NCBI GenBank assembly: GCA_965277735.1
Contig: CBDIDO010000003.1
Location: forward strand, 372,001-436,000
Length of the DNA stretch: 64,000 nt
Direction: 5' to 3'
Source: RH-AL1 sp965277735
Lineage (GTDB): Bacteria > Pseudomonadota > Alphaproteobacteria > Rhizobiales > Beijerinckiaceae
The notes under the pieces are model-generated. The model saw only the letters and a list, made by a program, of their open reading frames with translations, did no database searches and was not told the DNA's origin. Made by a program: the position numbers and the translations under genes. This document shows positions 20,264 to 28,990 of this stretch, one piece after another (the first letter of the stretch is position 1; every line of letters begins with the position of its first letter).

Positions 20264-20983
20264 ATGTCTCAGGTCGCAACACAATCCACTGTATGCAATC
20301 TCTTATTGCGCCGTATGTCGGCCGGTGACTTCGCACTGCTCGAGCCGCATCTGGAAGTCATCGACCTCAAGCGAGGCTTGGTGCTCGCGGAATCTGGGCA
20401 GTTCATAGATCACGTCTGTTTTCCCGAAACGGGCATCGTCTCTCAGGTGGCGATCACAGAGGACAATCGGCGGCTCGAGGTTGGCATCTACGGACGTGAG
20501 GGGTTCGGCCCGGCGGCGCTGGTCGCCGGAGTCGACCGCACGCCCTACGAGCATTTCGTCCAGGTCGAAGGGACGGGCATGCGCATCCCGTCCGCAGCCT
20601 TCGCGGCCGCGCAGCGGCAAAGCCCCAGCCTGAACGCGCTCCTGCTGCGCTACATGCAGGTGTTCACCGTCCAAACCGGCTACACGGCATTGTCGAACGG
20701 CAGCGGCGTGATCGGCGAGCGCCTGGCGCGCTGGCTCCTGATGTGCCACGACCGCATCGACGGCGACGATCTCTTCCTCACGCATGAGTTCCTCGGCATC
20801 ATGCTCGGCGTCCGGCGCTCCGGCGTCACCGACGCGATCCACCATCTCGAGGGCGTCGGAATTATCCATGCGGTTCGCGGCCGGATCGAGATCCGCGATC
20901 GCGAGCGCCTCGCGGAGACCGCGGGCGACAGCTACGGCGTGCCCGAGGCCGAGTATGCGCGGCTGTTGGGGCCGATCCGATAA
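20264..20983 (+). CDS. Crp/Fnr family transcriptional regulator
   Basis: A 239-residue regulator. The N-terminal effector domain contains VLAESGQFIDHVCFPETGI and LEVGIYGREGFGPAAL; the C-terminal winged helix has LFLTHEFLGIMLGVRRSGVT followed by DAIHHLEGVGIIHAVRGRIE. The ATG at 20264 is supported by GAGGGGGGAG immediately upstream; the frame extends to 20177 without family-like sequence. This is the subgroup with a 'PETG' signature that is abundant in Methylobacterium and Bradyrhizobium and has no known ligand. It shares an intergenic region with the divergent Crp/Fnr gene, which allows cross-regulation. Confidence 0.9.
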   Translation: MSQVATQSTVCNLLLRRMSAGDFALLEPHLEVIDLKRGLVLAESGQFIDHVCFPETGIVSQVAITEDNRRLEVGIYGREGFGPAALVAGVDRTPYEHFVQVEGTGMRIPSAAFAAAQRQSPSLNALLLRYMQVFTVQTGYTALSNGSGVIGERLARWLLMCHDRIDGDDLFLTHEFLGIMLGVRRSGVTDAIHHLEGVGIIHAVRGRIEIRDRERLAETAGDSYGVPEAEYARLLGPIR

Positions 20984-21010
20984 AAGGGTAGGCCGGTCCG
21001 CTCCCGATCG

Positions 21011-21652
21011 TCAGCGCGTCAGCAGGACGTGGGTCGCCAACTCCGTTGGGACCGTCTCGGCCACGCGATAGCCGAGACCCGCAAGGTCGAGGCCGGCGAA
21101 CAGGGATTCGCCGCGGCCCAGAACGACGGGCGACTGCGCCAGGTGCACCTCGTCGATCGATCCTGCGAGCAGGTACTGGCGGACCGTCGACACGCCGCCG
21201 CCGATCTTCACGTCCGCGTCGCCAGCGGCGGACTTGGCCTGGGCGAGCGCCGCCTCGATCCCGTCGGTGACGAAATGGAAGGTCGTCCCGCCCTCCATCA
21301 CGATTGGCGCCCGGGCATGATGTGTGAGGATGAAGGTCGGCGCGTGATACGGCGGATTGTTGCCCCACCAGCCCTTCCAGTCGGGGCCGCCCCAATCGTC
21401 GCCGGCCGGGCCGAACATGTTGCGGCCGAGGATGAAGGCGCCGAAGTTGTCCATCGCGGCGCGGGCGAACCGATCGTCGGTCCCGTCGGTGCCGCCGTCC
21501 TTGCCGACCATCGACCGGAAGGTCCGCGTCGGGAAGAACCAGCTCATCAGCTCCGGTCCGCGCTTGCCGAGCGGATGCGCCAGGCTCTGGTCCGGGCCGG
21601 CGCCGAAGCCGTCGATGGACACGCCGAAACCGGCTACCCGCACCTTGCCCAT
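21011..21652 (-). CDS. Dihydrofolate reductase-like (RibD C-terminal domain) protein
   Basis: A 213-residue single-domain protein: MGKVRVAGFGVSIDGFGAGPD at the N-terminus (the DHFR-like S-x-DG motif), then AFILGRNMFGP, PTFILTHHARAP and a Rossmann-like VKIGGGVSTVRQYLLAG followed by DEVHLAQSPVVLGRGE. This is the YyaP/YwjB-type reductase subfamily, with NADPH-binding features but no proven substrate. A GGAGG lies just before the ATG. It sits 88 bases upstream of no partner on its strand and is part of the block that separates ureA-ureB from ureC. Confidence 0.86.
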   Translation of the reverse strand: MGKVRVAGFGVSIDGFGAGPDQSLAHPLGKRGPELMSWFFPTRTFRSMVGKDGGTDGTDDRFARAAMDNFGAFILGRNMFGPAGDDWGGPDWKGWWGNNPPYHAPTFILTHHARAPIVMEGGTTFHFVTDGIEAALAQAKSAAGDADVKIGGGVSTVRQYLLAGSIDEVHLAQSPVVLGRGESLFAGLDLAGLGYRVAETVPTELATHVLLTR

Positions 21653-21740
21653 GGAGGCCCTCCGTCCGCTCGCCGCGAAGCGTTGATATCAACTTAATTC
21701 GTTCGATGTCAAAGGCGGATCGTGAGCATTTCGGCCGAAC

Positions 21741-22367
21741 CTAATCGCCCAACGCCCCCATCACCTCGCCCCGGAACCCGTGCACCTCGCGCGTGCCGCC
21801 GAGCGGGACCAGGCGCACGCTGCGCGTCTGGCCCGGCTCGAAGCGCACGGCCGTGCCGGCGACGATGTCGAGGCGTTTGCCGCGCGCGGCGGCGCGGTCG
21901 AACTGCAGGGCGGCGTTCGTCTCGGCGAAATGGTAGTGCGAGCCGACCTGGATCGGCCGGTCGCCGGTGTTGGCGACGGAGAGCTCGGTGACCTCCGCGC
22001 CGGCGTTCATCACGATCTCGCCGTCGGCCGCCGCGATCTCGCCGGGGACCAGCGTGTCGGCCGCGCCGCGGATCGGCTCGTGCACGGTGACGAGCTTGGT
22101 GCCGTCCGGAAACGTCGCCTCGACCTGGACGTCGTGGATCATCGCCGCGATCCCGTCCATCACCTGCTCGGCGGTGACGACATGCGCGCCGGCCTCCATC
22201 AGCTCGGCCACGGTGCGCCCGTCGCGCGCGCCCTCGACCACGAAATCGGTGATCAGCGCGATCGCCTCGGGGTAGTTGAGCTTGACGCCGCGCGCCAGGC
22301 GCTTGCGCGCGACCTCGGCGGCCATGGCGATGAGGAGCTTGTCCTTCTCGCGGGGGGTCAGCTGCAT
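21741..22367 (-). CDS. ureAB: Urease gamma-beta fusion subunit (UreA-UreB)
   Basis: A 208-residue protein in which residues 1-99 are urease gamma (MQLTPREKDKLLIAMAAEVA, LNYPEAIALI, VTVHEPI) and residues about 104-208 are urease beta (VPGEIAAADGEIVMNAG, NTGDRPIQVGSHYHFAETNA, REVHGFRGEVMG). The two are joined in one frame with no linker to speak of. The same fusion is known in Helicobacter (named UreA there) and in some alphaproteobacteria. AGGAGC precedes the ATG at 22367. ureD lies 22 bases upstream, so ureD-ureAB is an operon. The expected next gene, ureC, is instead 3 kb further on. Confidence 0.95.
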   Translation of the reverse strand: MQLTPREKDKLLIAMAAEVARKRLARGVKLNYPEAIALITDFVVEGARDGRTVAELMEAGAHVVTAEQVMDGIAAMIHDVQVEATFPDGTKLVTVHEPIRGAADTLVPGEIAAADGEIVMNAGAEVTELSVANTGDRPIQVGSHYHFAETNAALQFDRAAARGKRLDIVAGTAVRFEPGQTRSVRLVPLGGTREVHGFRGEVMGALGD

Positions 22368-22389
22368 GTTGCTCCTAGCTCCACGCGCC

Positions 22390-23202
22390 CTAGCTCCAAG
22401 AACGGGGCAGCGGGTCGATGCCCGCACAGGCGAGCGCGGCGATCATAGCCGCCCGCAGCCGCTCGGGCGAGCCCGCCAGCGCCCTCGCAACCACGATGCC
22501 ATCGCGCGCGCTGACACCCGCCTCGACATCGGCGTGCGGGGCGAAGGCGGCGCGCAGCGGCTCGACGAGCGCCGCGCCGTCCGGCGCCGCGACCAGCATC
22601 AGGGCAATCGCCCGCGCGCCGCCGCCGAGGGCGGGGCGATCGAGCAGCGCGCCGATCGCGCCGTCGAGCCGCGTCGCCTCCGCGAAGACGAGGCGACCGT
22701 CACGCCGGACGTGCCAGTCGTCGCGTAGTATGCCGGACATCGCTGTCTCGCTGCGCGCGAGCCGGCCCAGCACGAGGATCTCGGCGACGACGAGCCGCGC
22801 ATCGGCCGCGACGTCGATGTCGACGCGGCGCGCGAGCCGCGCGCCGTCGAACAGGATGGTCTCCTGCGGGATCCAGGCGAGGCGCGCGCCGGGCGCAAGT
22901 GCGAGCCTGGTGGTGATGGAGGCTTCGGGGCCGGCCGAGCGATAGACTTTTTCGGCGGCGACGCTGCTCACCGTCGCGTCGGCGTGGGCGCCGAGATCGA
23001 TCGAGACCGCGAGCTGATCGCCGGCGACGATTCCGCCCGCGGTGTTGACGATGATCGTCTCGCAGCGCGGGCCGCGCACGCGGCGCAGCCTGAGGCCGCC
23101 GCTCTCGTGCAGCCGTTCCAGCGATGTCGTGTGAGGATTGGCCGAAAAGCGCGCGCGGATCTCGCCGGAGGCGGAGGATGCGAGCTGTGGCGCAGCAGTC
23201 AT
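22390..23202 (-). CDS. ureD: Urease accessory protein UreD
   Basis: A 270-residue UreD (UreH) homologue, a scaffold that docks UreF and UreG on the apo-urease and is believed to guide nickel. Diagnostic segments are VNTAGGIVAGDQLAVSID, AEKVYRSAGP, WIPQETILFDGARLARRVD and GRLARSETAMSG. Length is normal. It is the first gene of the ureD-ureAB unit. UreE, UreF and UreG are needed with it and must lie outside the window. Confidence 0.94.
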   Translation of the reverse strand: MTAAPQLASSASGEIRARFSANPHTTSLERLHESGGLRLRRVRGPRCETIIVNTAGGIVAGDQLAVSIDLGAHADATVSSVAAEKVYRSAGPEASITTRLALAPGARLAWIPQETILFDGARLARRVDIDVAADARLVVAEILVLGRLARSETAMSGILRDDWHVRRDGRLVFAEATRLDGAIGALLDRPALGGGARAIALMLVAAPDGAALVEPLRAAFAPHADVEAGVSARDGIVVARALAGSPERLRAAMIAALACAGIDPLPRSWS

Positions 23203-23281
23203 GCGTCTCTGTGCGACAGGGCGCGCCTGCGCACAAGCCGCAGGGTGCGGCGCCGCTGGTGGGCGACGCCGCGGGTACTCG

Positions 23282-23728
23282 TCAGTGCATGTCGGCCGGC
23301 AGCTTGCCGCCGTTTTCGGCGAGCTTCTGCATCACCTGCTTGTGCAGCCAGATGTTCATCGTGGCCGAATCGCCGGTGTCGCCGGTGTAGTTCAGCTCGT
23401 GGGCGAGCTCCTTACGGGCGGTGAGGCTCGAATCCATGTGCAGGAGCTTCATGAGGTCGACGATCGAGTGGCGCCAGTCGAGCGTCTGGCCGCCCGAATC
23501 CATGCCGTCGAGCACCGCCGCGACATCGACCGAGGCCGGAGCCGTCGAAGGCGCCGCGCCGCCCGAAGCCGGAGCTGAAGGGGCCGGCGTGGACGACGAC
23601 GTCGTGCCGCCGGCCGGAGCCGGGCTGCTGGGAGCCGGGGAGGCGTCGCCGGCCGGCGGCGATGCGGGGGCCGCCTCGGCGGGGGTCGAGCCGAAGATCT
23701 TGCCCATGATGGTGCCGAAAATGCTCAT
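23282..23728 (-). CDS. DUF3597 domain-containing protein
   Basis: A 148-residue protein. It starts MSIFGTIMGKIFG (ATG at 23728, GGAGAC upstream), has a central low-complexity Ala/Pro/Ser linker of about 50 residues, then the compact helical DUF3597 domain: VDVAAVLDGM, LDWRHSIVDLMKLLHMDSS, ARKELAHELNYTGD and MNIWLHKQVMQKL. Members are found in many proteobacteria and are unknown in function; a soil-induced or stress setting is often suggested. It is not coupled to its neighbours. Confidence 0.82.
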   Translation of the reverse strand: MSIFGTIMGKIFGSTPAEAAPASPPAGDASPAPSSPAPAGGTTSSSTPAPSAPASGGAAPSTAPASVDVAAVLDGMDSGGQTLDWRHSIVDLMKLLHMDSSLTARKELAHELNYTGDTGDSATMNIWLHKQVMQKLAENGGKLPADMH

Positions 23729-23897
23729 CGATTGGTCTCCATCGGCCTGAAAGATCGTCGTCGCGGCGACCAGAGCGGACGCGCGACGAGGGACGGGCGG
23801 CCAGGAGGCGCGCATTTCGCCGCGAGCCCCACCCGTCGGGAGCCCTAACGCACGAGTCACCGTTAAGCTGCCGCCAGTTATCCGTCATTTGGATCCG

Positions 23898-24905
23898 TCA
23901 TTTGCCTGTCACGAGGAGGATCTTCCCGAGATGGGCGGAGGATTCCATCATCTCGTGCGCCTGGCGCGCCTCGATCAGAGGGAAGGTGGCGTGGATGATC
24001 GGCTTCACCTTGCCGTCATCGAGCAGCGGCATCACGCGCTCGCGCACCTGCCGCGCCACCTCGGCCTTCAGCGCCAGCGAGCGCGGCCGCAGCGTCGAGC
24101 CGGTGAGCACCAGGCGGCGCACCATCACCGAGGTGAAGTCGAGCATCTCCGTGATCGGCGAGCCGAGGAAGGCGATCTGCACGAGGCGGCCCTCCATCGC
24201 CAGGATCGAGATGTTGCGCGGGAGGTAGGGGCCGCCGACCATGTCGAGGATCACGTCGACGCCGCGCTTCTCGGTGATCGCCTTGATCTCGGCGACGAAG
24301 TCCCGGGTCTTGTAGTCGATCGCATGGTCGGCGCCGAGCGTGCGGCAGAAGGCGCATTTCGACTCCGAGCCGGCCGTCGCGAAGACTTCCGCGCCGAACG
24401 CGTGCGCGAGCTGGATCGCCGTCGAGCCGATGCCGCTGGAGCCGCCGTGGACGAGGAAGCGCTCGCCCGGCTTCAGGTGGCCGCGCAGGAAGACGTTGTC
24501 GAAGACGGTGAAATAATTCTCCGGGATGCCGCCGGCGTCGACGAGGCTCATGCCCTTCGGCACGGGCAGGCAGAGCGGCGCGTCGGCGAGCGCGTATTCC
24601 GCATAGCCGCCCGAGCCGAGCAGCGCGCAGACGGCGTCGCCCTCCTTGAGGCCCTCGACGCCCGGGCCGACCGCGGCGACGCGGCCGGAGACCTCGAGGC
24701 CCGGGATCGCGCTCTCGCCCGGCGGTGGCGGATAGGCGCCGGCGCGCTGGAAGATGTCGGGCCGGTTGACGCCCGCCGCCGCGACCTCGATCAGCACCTT
24801 GCCCTCGCTTGGGCGCGGCACCGGCGCCTCGGCGACCCGGATCACGTCGGGGCCCCCGCCGCCGTCGAAGACGATCTGCTGCATGCGATCGGGAAGCGCG
24901 GCCAT
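23898..24905 (-). CDS. NAD(P)H-quinone oxidoreductase, zeta-crystallin type
   Basis: A 335-residue medium-chain dehydrogenase without the zinc ligands of alcohol dehydrogenases. Features: the N-terminal GroES-like domain (RPDIFQRAGAYPPPPG, IPGLEVSGRVAAVGPG), the catalytic-domain linker, and the nucleotide-binding motif VHGGSSGIGSTAIQLAHAFG; the end matches TIGR02824-like quinone oxidoreductases (PLIEARQAHEMMESSAHLGK). It reduces quinones with NADPH. The ATG at 24905 follows GAGGAG. No operon partner. Confidence 0.92.
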   Translation of the reverse strand: MAALPDRMQQIVFDGGGGPDVIRVAEAPVPRPSEGKVLIEVAAAGVNRPDIFQRAGAYPPPPGESAIPGLEVSGRVAAVGPGVEGLKEGDAVCALLGSGGYAEYALADAPLCLPVPKGMSLVDAGGIPENYFTVFDNVFLRGHLKPGERFLVHGGSSGIGSTAIQLAHAFGAEVFATAGSESKCAFCRTLGADHAIDYKTRDFVAEIKAITEKRGVDVILDMVGGPYLPRNISILAMEGRLVQIAFLGSPITEMLDFTSVMVRRLVLTGSTLRPRSLALKAEVARQVRERVMPLLDDGKVKPIIHATFPLIEARQAHEMMESSAHLGKILLVTGK

Positions 24906-24956
24906 CTGATCTCCTCGGTGTCGGGCACCGGGACATAGGGCGCTAGCGGGCCGACG

Positions 24957-26765
24957 TCACTGCGAAGACGTAACCGCGAAGACGTCGTACGGGCTGCCGG
25001 GGACAGGGACGCGCCGGAGATAGGCGGGGATCGCACCTGTCGCGAGCCGCGCCGCGAGCCCGTCCGGCGCACGGGCCGCGAGGTTCGCCGTCTCGCCACC
25101 GCAGGTCACCACATAGGTCGCGCCGCGCGCCGCGAGCATCGTCCGCGCCTTCTCGGGCGTCGCCAAAAAGACGTCCATCATGAAGCGGTTGCCGTCGTTG
25201 TTGCGGTGGTAGGGCGCGGCGAACACGTCGAGCGGCGTCGCGACGAGGAGATGCGAGCCGAGGTTGATCGGCGCGACGACGCGACCCGGCCCGAGCGCGG
25301 CCAGCGGCGTCAAGGACTCGGGCGCGAGGCAGGCGACTTTCGGCCCGCTGCCGGCGTGGGCGTCGTCCGGCAGCGCGACGGCCAGGCCGGTCGAGGTGAA
25401 CGGCAGGATGAGCAGCGGCGCGAAGGCGGCGAGCAGCGCCAGCCCGCGCGCCGCGAGCCGATCCCGCCAGACAAGCACGAGATGCACGCCACCGCACAAC
25501 GCCAGCGGCGTCACGCTGCCGACGACGCGCATCTGCCAGAAGGTCAGCGCCAGCCCGAGCGCCGTCAGCGCCGCGATCGCCGCGAAGCGCAGCGCCGTCG
25601 CGCTCTGCGCCGTTCTCTTGGCCATGAAGACGGCGTGCAGGCTGCCGACGAGGCCGAGAACGAGCGGCGTGAAGAGCGCGACGCTCATCATCGTGCGGCC
25701 CTGGACGAACTGCGCGAGCGGCTTCGATTCCACCACGTTGTCGAGCCAGAGCGTCCGCACCAGCGGATCGACCCCGGCGAACGGGCTGCCCAGGCAGCTG
25801 GGGTAGGCGAGGACGAGGTAGAGCAGCACCAGGGCGCCGACGAGCATCGCGGCCGCCGCGCGCCGGCCCGGCGATGCCAGCCTGGCCGAGGCGCGGGCCA
25901 AGGCGATCGCGCCGAGCCCGCCGATCAGGCCGGCGCCGAGATGCGCCGCGCCCATCTCGTCGCAGATCGGCGCCAGCCATTGCGCCGGGGCCACGTCCAC
26001 CAGGAAGAGCGCCGGGAGGGCCACGGCAAGGCCGAGGCCGAACCAGGACAGGGCCGAGGCAAACGCCTCGCCGCGGACGATCCAGAACGCCACCATGATC
26101 GCGCAGAGCGCGCCGAGAAACGGCAAGGTCTCCAGGACCATGGCGAGGCCGAGCGCGACCAGCATGCCGGCGACGGCGGCCTGCCGCGCGTGCCCCTGAT
26201 CGAGGCTGGCGAGCGCCGCGGCCACCGCGAGGACGAGGACGACGGTCTCCGGCGCGTGATGGCCGATGCGCCCGGGCAGGAAGGCGACGAGCGCGGCGCC
26301 GCTGAGCAGGGTGCCGAGAATTGCGATCGGGCGAGCGGCCGCACCAGCGAGCACGCCGGCGAGCCGGCCCATCGCGAGATAGAGGCCGAGCAGCCACAGG
26401 GTCGGCACCGCGACGCAGGCCCAGTGCTCAGCCGTGGGACTGTCGACGGCGACCGAGAACAGCTTGATCAGTGCCGCGGTCGGCAGGTCGACCAGCCGAG
26501 ACCAGTGCATCAAGGCCCCAAGCGGCGGATCGAGGCGATGGGCGGAAAGATCGTACCAGCCTTGGCCGCCGAGCCAGGACCGCACCTCGACCAGGCGCAT
26601 GGCATCGTCGGGATCGCCGAAGCCGCCGCGCAGGGTGTAGCCCGCGGTGGACGCACTCATCACCAGGGTCAGCGCGGTCGCGCCGAGCGCCAGCAGGAGA
26701 GGGTGCCAGCCGGCGCCGATGGCCGCACGCCGGGCCGACGGCTGTGCGCCGGTAAGAAAGGTCAT
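24957..26765 (-). CDS. Polytopic membrane protein, GT-C glycosyltransferase-like
   Basis: About 602 residues with some 12 hydrophobic segments and a soluble C-terminal tail. A large first periplasmic loop contains FGDPDDAMRLVEVRSWLGG followed by DPPLGALMHWSRLVDLP, which is like the first loop of GT-C (STT3/PMT-type) lipid-linked sugar transferases. The exact substrate and even the enzymatic activity are uncertain; no known catalytic motif is proven. I prefer the ATG at 26765 because the GTG at 26807 would leave only eight bases to a divergent start at 26816; with the later starts a normal 122-base promoter region remains. Confidence 0.65.
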   Translation of the reverse strand: MTFLTGAQPSARRAAIGAGWHPLLLALGATALTLVMSASTAGYTLRGGFGDPDDAMRLVEVRSWLGGQGWYDLSAHRLDPPLGALMHWSRLVDLPTAALIKLFSVAVDSPTAEHWACVAVPTLWLLGLYLAMGRLAGVLAGAAARPIAILGTLLSGAALVAFLPGRIGHHAPETVVLVLAVAAALASLDQGHARQAAVAGMLVALGLAMVLETLPFLGALCAIMVAFWIVRGEAFASALSWFGLGLAVALPALFLVDVAPAQWLAPICDEMGAAHLGAGLIGGLGAIALARASARLASPGRRAAAAMLVGALVLLYLVLAYPSCLGSPFAGVDPLVRTLWLDNVVESKPLAQFVQGRTMMSVALFTPLVLGLVGSLHAVFMAKRTAQSATALRFAAIAALTALGLALTFWQMRVVGSVTPLALCGGVHLVLVWRDRLAARGLALLAAFAPLLILPFTSTGLAVALPDDAHAGSGPKVACLAPESLTPLAALGPGRVVAPINLGSHLLVATPLDVFAAPYHRNNDGNRFMMDVFLATPEKARTMLAARGATYVVTCGGETANLAARAPDGLAARLATGAIPAYLRRVPVPGSPYDVFAVTSSQ

Positions 26766-26887
26766 CGGGTCACCGATCGGCGCGAAATCGCCTTGCTTCG
26801 GTTGCACCCTACCTCATGACGATTACCGGGCACTTGACGACCCGGTCGCCGACCCGACAATCGTCGTCCCAACCGATCGAGGTTTCC

Positions 26888-27457
26888 TTGAACACCCGTA
26901 GACAGAGCCTTCTGCGCAGCGTCCTCGAGATCTTGGCCGAGCTCGTCGTCGGCTTCTTCGTCGTGCTCGACGCGATCGTGCGGCCGCTGTTCGGCCCGCT
27001 GACGCGCTGGCTGTCGAGCCTGAAGCTGATCCACCGGATCGAGGCGTGGATCGTCTCGCTGAACCCCTACGTGATCTTCGTTCTGATCGCCGCGCCTTTC
27101 GCGGTCGCCGAGGTCACCAAGGTCTACGCCGTCATCCTGATGGCCGAGGAGCACTTCCGCCTCGGCATGACGCTGTTCATCGGCGCCTACGTCGTCTCGA
27201 TCCTCGTCTGCGAGCGCATCTTCAGCGCGGGCAAGGAGAAGCTGCTCACCCTCGGCTGGTTCAAGTGGGGCTACGACCGGGTGATCGCGGTCAAGGACGC
27301 CATCGTCGCCTGGATCGTGCAGACGCGCGCGTGGCAGTCGGTGGATGCGATGCGCCAGCGCGTCAAGCTCGGCTGGAAGCGCCTGCGCATGCGGATGCGC
27401 CTCACCTTCGGCCGACGCGAGCCGGCCCCGAAGGTGCTCGAGCAGCAGCCGCGCTAG
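26888..27457 (+). CDS. Hypothetical membrane protein
   Basis: A 189-residue protein with two or three hydrophobic segments (LEILAELVVGFFVVLDAIV, PYVIFVLIAAPFAVAEVT, MTLFIGAYVVSILVCERIF) and a basic C-terminal tail (RVKLGWKRLRMRMRLTFGRR). A TTG start at 26888 preceded by GAGG at five bases is preferred; the ATG at 26816 has no ribosome site and would collide with the divergent gene's region. The protein is known only as an uncharacterised inner-membrane type in Rhizobiales. It ends four bases before pxpA and may be co-transcribed with it. Confidence 0.6.
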   Translation: MNTRRQSLLRSVLEILAELVVGFFVVLDAIVRPLFGPLTRWLSSLKLIHRIEAWIVSLNPYVIFVLIAAPFAVAEVTKVYAVILMAEEHFRLGMTLFIGAYVVSILVCERIFSAGKEKLLTLGWFKWGYDRVIAVKDAIVAWIVQTRAWQSVDAMRQRVKLGWKRLRMRMRLTFGRREPAPKVLEQQPR

Positions 27458-27461
27458 AGCG

Positions 27462-28223
27462 ATGCGCGTCATCGACCTCAACTGCGATTGCGGCGAGGGG
27501 TACGGCGCCTGGCAAATGGGCGATGACGCGGCGATGCTGGGGCTCGTGACCTCGGTCAACGTCGCCTGCGGCTTCCATGCCGGTGATCCCGACATCATGG
27601 CGGCGACGTTCAGGATGGCCAAGGAGCGCGGGGTCGCGGTGGGCGCGCATCCCGGCTTCGCCGACCGCGCCGGCTTCGGCCGCCGCCGCATCGCCACGAC
27701 CGAAGCCGAGATCGAGCGGTTGGTGGCCTACCAGATCGGCGCCGCGGCGGCGCTCGCCGCGCTGGCCGGGCACAAGCTGACGCACGTGAAGCCGCACGGC
27801 GCGCTCTCCAACATCGCCATGGCCGACGCCGGTGCCGCCGCCGCGATCGCGCGCGCGACCCGCGCGGTCGACCGCGATCTCGCCTTCCTCGCCATCGCCG
27901 GCACCGAGCTCGAGCACGCCGGCGAGGCCGCGGGGCTGCGGACGGTGCACGAGATCTACGCCGACCGCGGCTACACCGACGACGGCCATCTCGTGCCGCG
28001 CAACGCGCCGGGCGCGATGCTGCTCGAAGCCGGCGAGGCCGCCGCCCGCGCCACGGCGATGGTCGAGGCCGGCGCCGTCTTCGCCGTCTCCGGCAAGCAG
28101 GTGAAGGTCGCGCTCGACTCGATCTGCGTGCACGGCGACACGCCGGGCGCGGTGGCGATGGCGCGCGCGGTCCGCGCGTCGCTGGAGCGGGCCGGCATCG
28201 CGCTGCGCCCCTTCGCCGCCTGA
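27462..28223 (+). CDS. pxpA: 5-oxoprolinase subunit A (LamB/YcsF family)
   Basis: A 253-residue subunit of the ATP-dependent 5-oxoprolinase, which turns 5-oxo-L-proline (pyroglutamate) into glutamate. Family signature: DLNCDCGEGYGAWQMGDDAA at the start, NVACGFHAGDP, GAHPGFADRAGFGRR and KPHGALSNI. The ATG at 27462 is the family start. It is the first gene of pxpA-pxpB-[toxin-antitoxin]-pxpC; pxpB starts two bases after its stop. PxpA is thought to carry the ring-opening step. Confidence 0.94.
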   Translation: MRVIDLNCDCGEGYGAWQMGDDAAMLGLVTSVNVACGFHAGDPDIMAATFRMAKERGVAVGAHPGFADRAGFGRRRIATTEAEIERLVAYQIGAAAALAALAGHKLTHVKPHGALSNIAMADAGAAAAIARATRAVDRDLAFLAIAGTELEHAGEAAGLRTVHEIYADRGYTDDGHLVPRNAPGAMLLEAGEAAARATAMVEAGAVFAVSGKQVKVALDSICVHGDTPGAVAMARAVRASLERAGIALRPFAA

Positions 28224-28225
28224 CC

Positions 28226-28936
28226 ATGACTGGCCCGCGCTACCTGCCGGCCGGGGAATGCGCACTCACCGTCGAGTTCGGCGCGACGGCGGAGCCCGAA
28301 TATCTCGACAAGGTGCTGGCGCTCGACGCCGCGCTGGCGGCCGCGCCGATCGACGGCATCATCGAGACCGTGCCGACCTACCGCTCGCTGATGGTGCATT
28401 TCGACCCGGCCGTGCTCGGCGCCGGCGATCTCGTGGCGCGGCTCGCGGCCGTCGACCTCGCCGAGGCGCCGCGCCGCACGCCGCGGCACTGGCGCATCCC
28501 CGCCTGCTGGGACCCGCCCTATTGCGAGGACCTCGACGAGGTCGCCGGCCTGCTCGGCCTCGCGCCCGACGAGGTCGCCGCGCGTCACGCCGAGGCCAGC
28601 TACACGGTCGTGATGTACGGCTTCGCGCCGGGCTTCGTCTTCCTCGCCGGCCTGCCGGAGGAGCTGAAGGTCGCGCGGCGCCAGACCCCGCGGCCGCCGG
28701 CCCCGCCCGGCGCGCTGACCATCGCCAACGGCCAGGCGCTGATCGCCTCCATCGCCATGCCGACCGGCTGGTACATGCTCGGCCGCACGCCCGCCCGCAC
28801 CTTCGACCCCGCCCGCGACCCGGCGTTTCCGATCGCGGTGGGGGATCGTGTGGCGTTCGAGCGGGTCGATGCGGCGCGCTTCGCCGAGCTGGAGCGCGAG
28901 GTGGCGGCGGGGCGGGATGTGCTGGGCGGAGACTAG
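28226..28936 (+). CDS. pxpB: 5-oxoprolinase subunit B (KipI family)
   Basis: A 236-residue protein of the allophanate-hydrolase/KipI family, ATP-linked partner of PxpC. The family motif YGFAPGFVFLAGLPEEL and the PR-rich segment ARRQTPRPPAPPGALTIA are present, as is the ending GWYMLGRTPARTFDP. It begins two bases after pxpA. In other genomes pxpC follows at once; here 42 bases of non-coding sequence and a two-gene toxin-antitoxin module intervene before pxpC. Confidence 0.94.
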   Translation: MTGPRYLPAGECALTVEFGATAEPEYLDKVLALDAALAAAPIDGIIETVPTYRSLMVHFDPAVLGAGDLVARLAAVDLAEAPRRTPRHWRIPACWDPPYCEDLDEVAGLLGLAPDEVAARHAEASYTVVMYGFAPGFVFLAGLPEELKVARRQTPRPPAPPGALTIANGQALIASIAMPTGWYMLGRTPARTFDPARDPAFPIAVGDRVAFERVDAARFAELEREVAAGRDVLGGD

Positions 28937-28955
28937 GATTTGCCCCACATATAAA

Positions 28956-28975
28956 TCATCCCTATCTTGGGATGA
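28956..28975 (+). promoter_or_regulatory. Palindromic operator upstream of the toxin-antitoxin module
   Basis: TCATCCC, spacer TATCTT, GGGATGA: a perfect 7-bp inverted repeat. It lies after an AT-rich stretch (CATATAAAT) that could hold a -10 box and 15 bases before the antitoxin start. Self-repression through a palindrome at this place is standard for toxin-antitoxin operons, and the N-terminal DNA-binding region of the encoded antitoxin is a natural candidate to bind it. Confidence 0.55.
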
Positions 28976-28990
28976 CTTATGGAGGTGGAT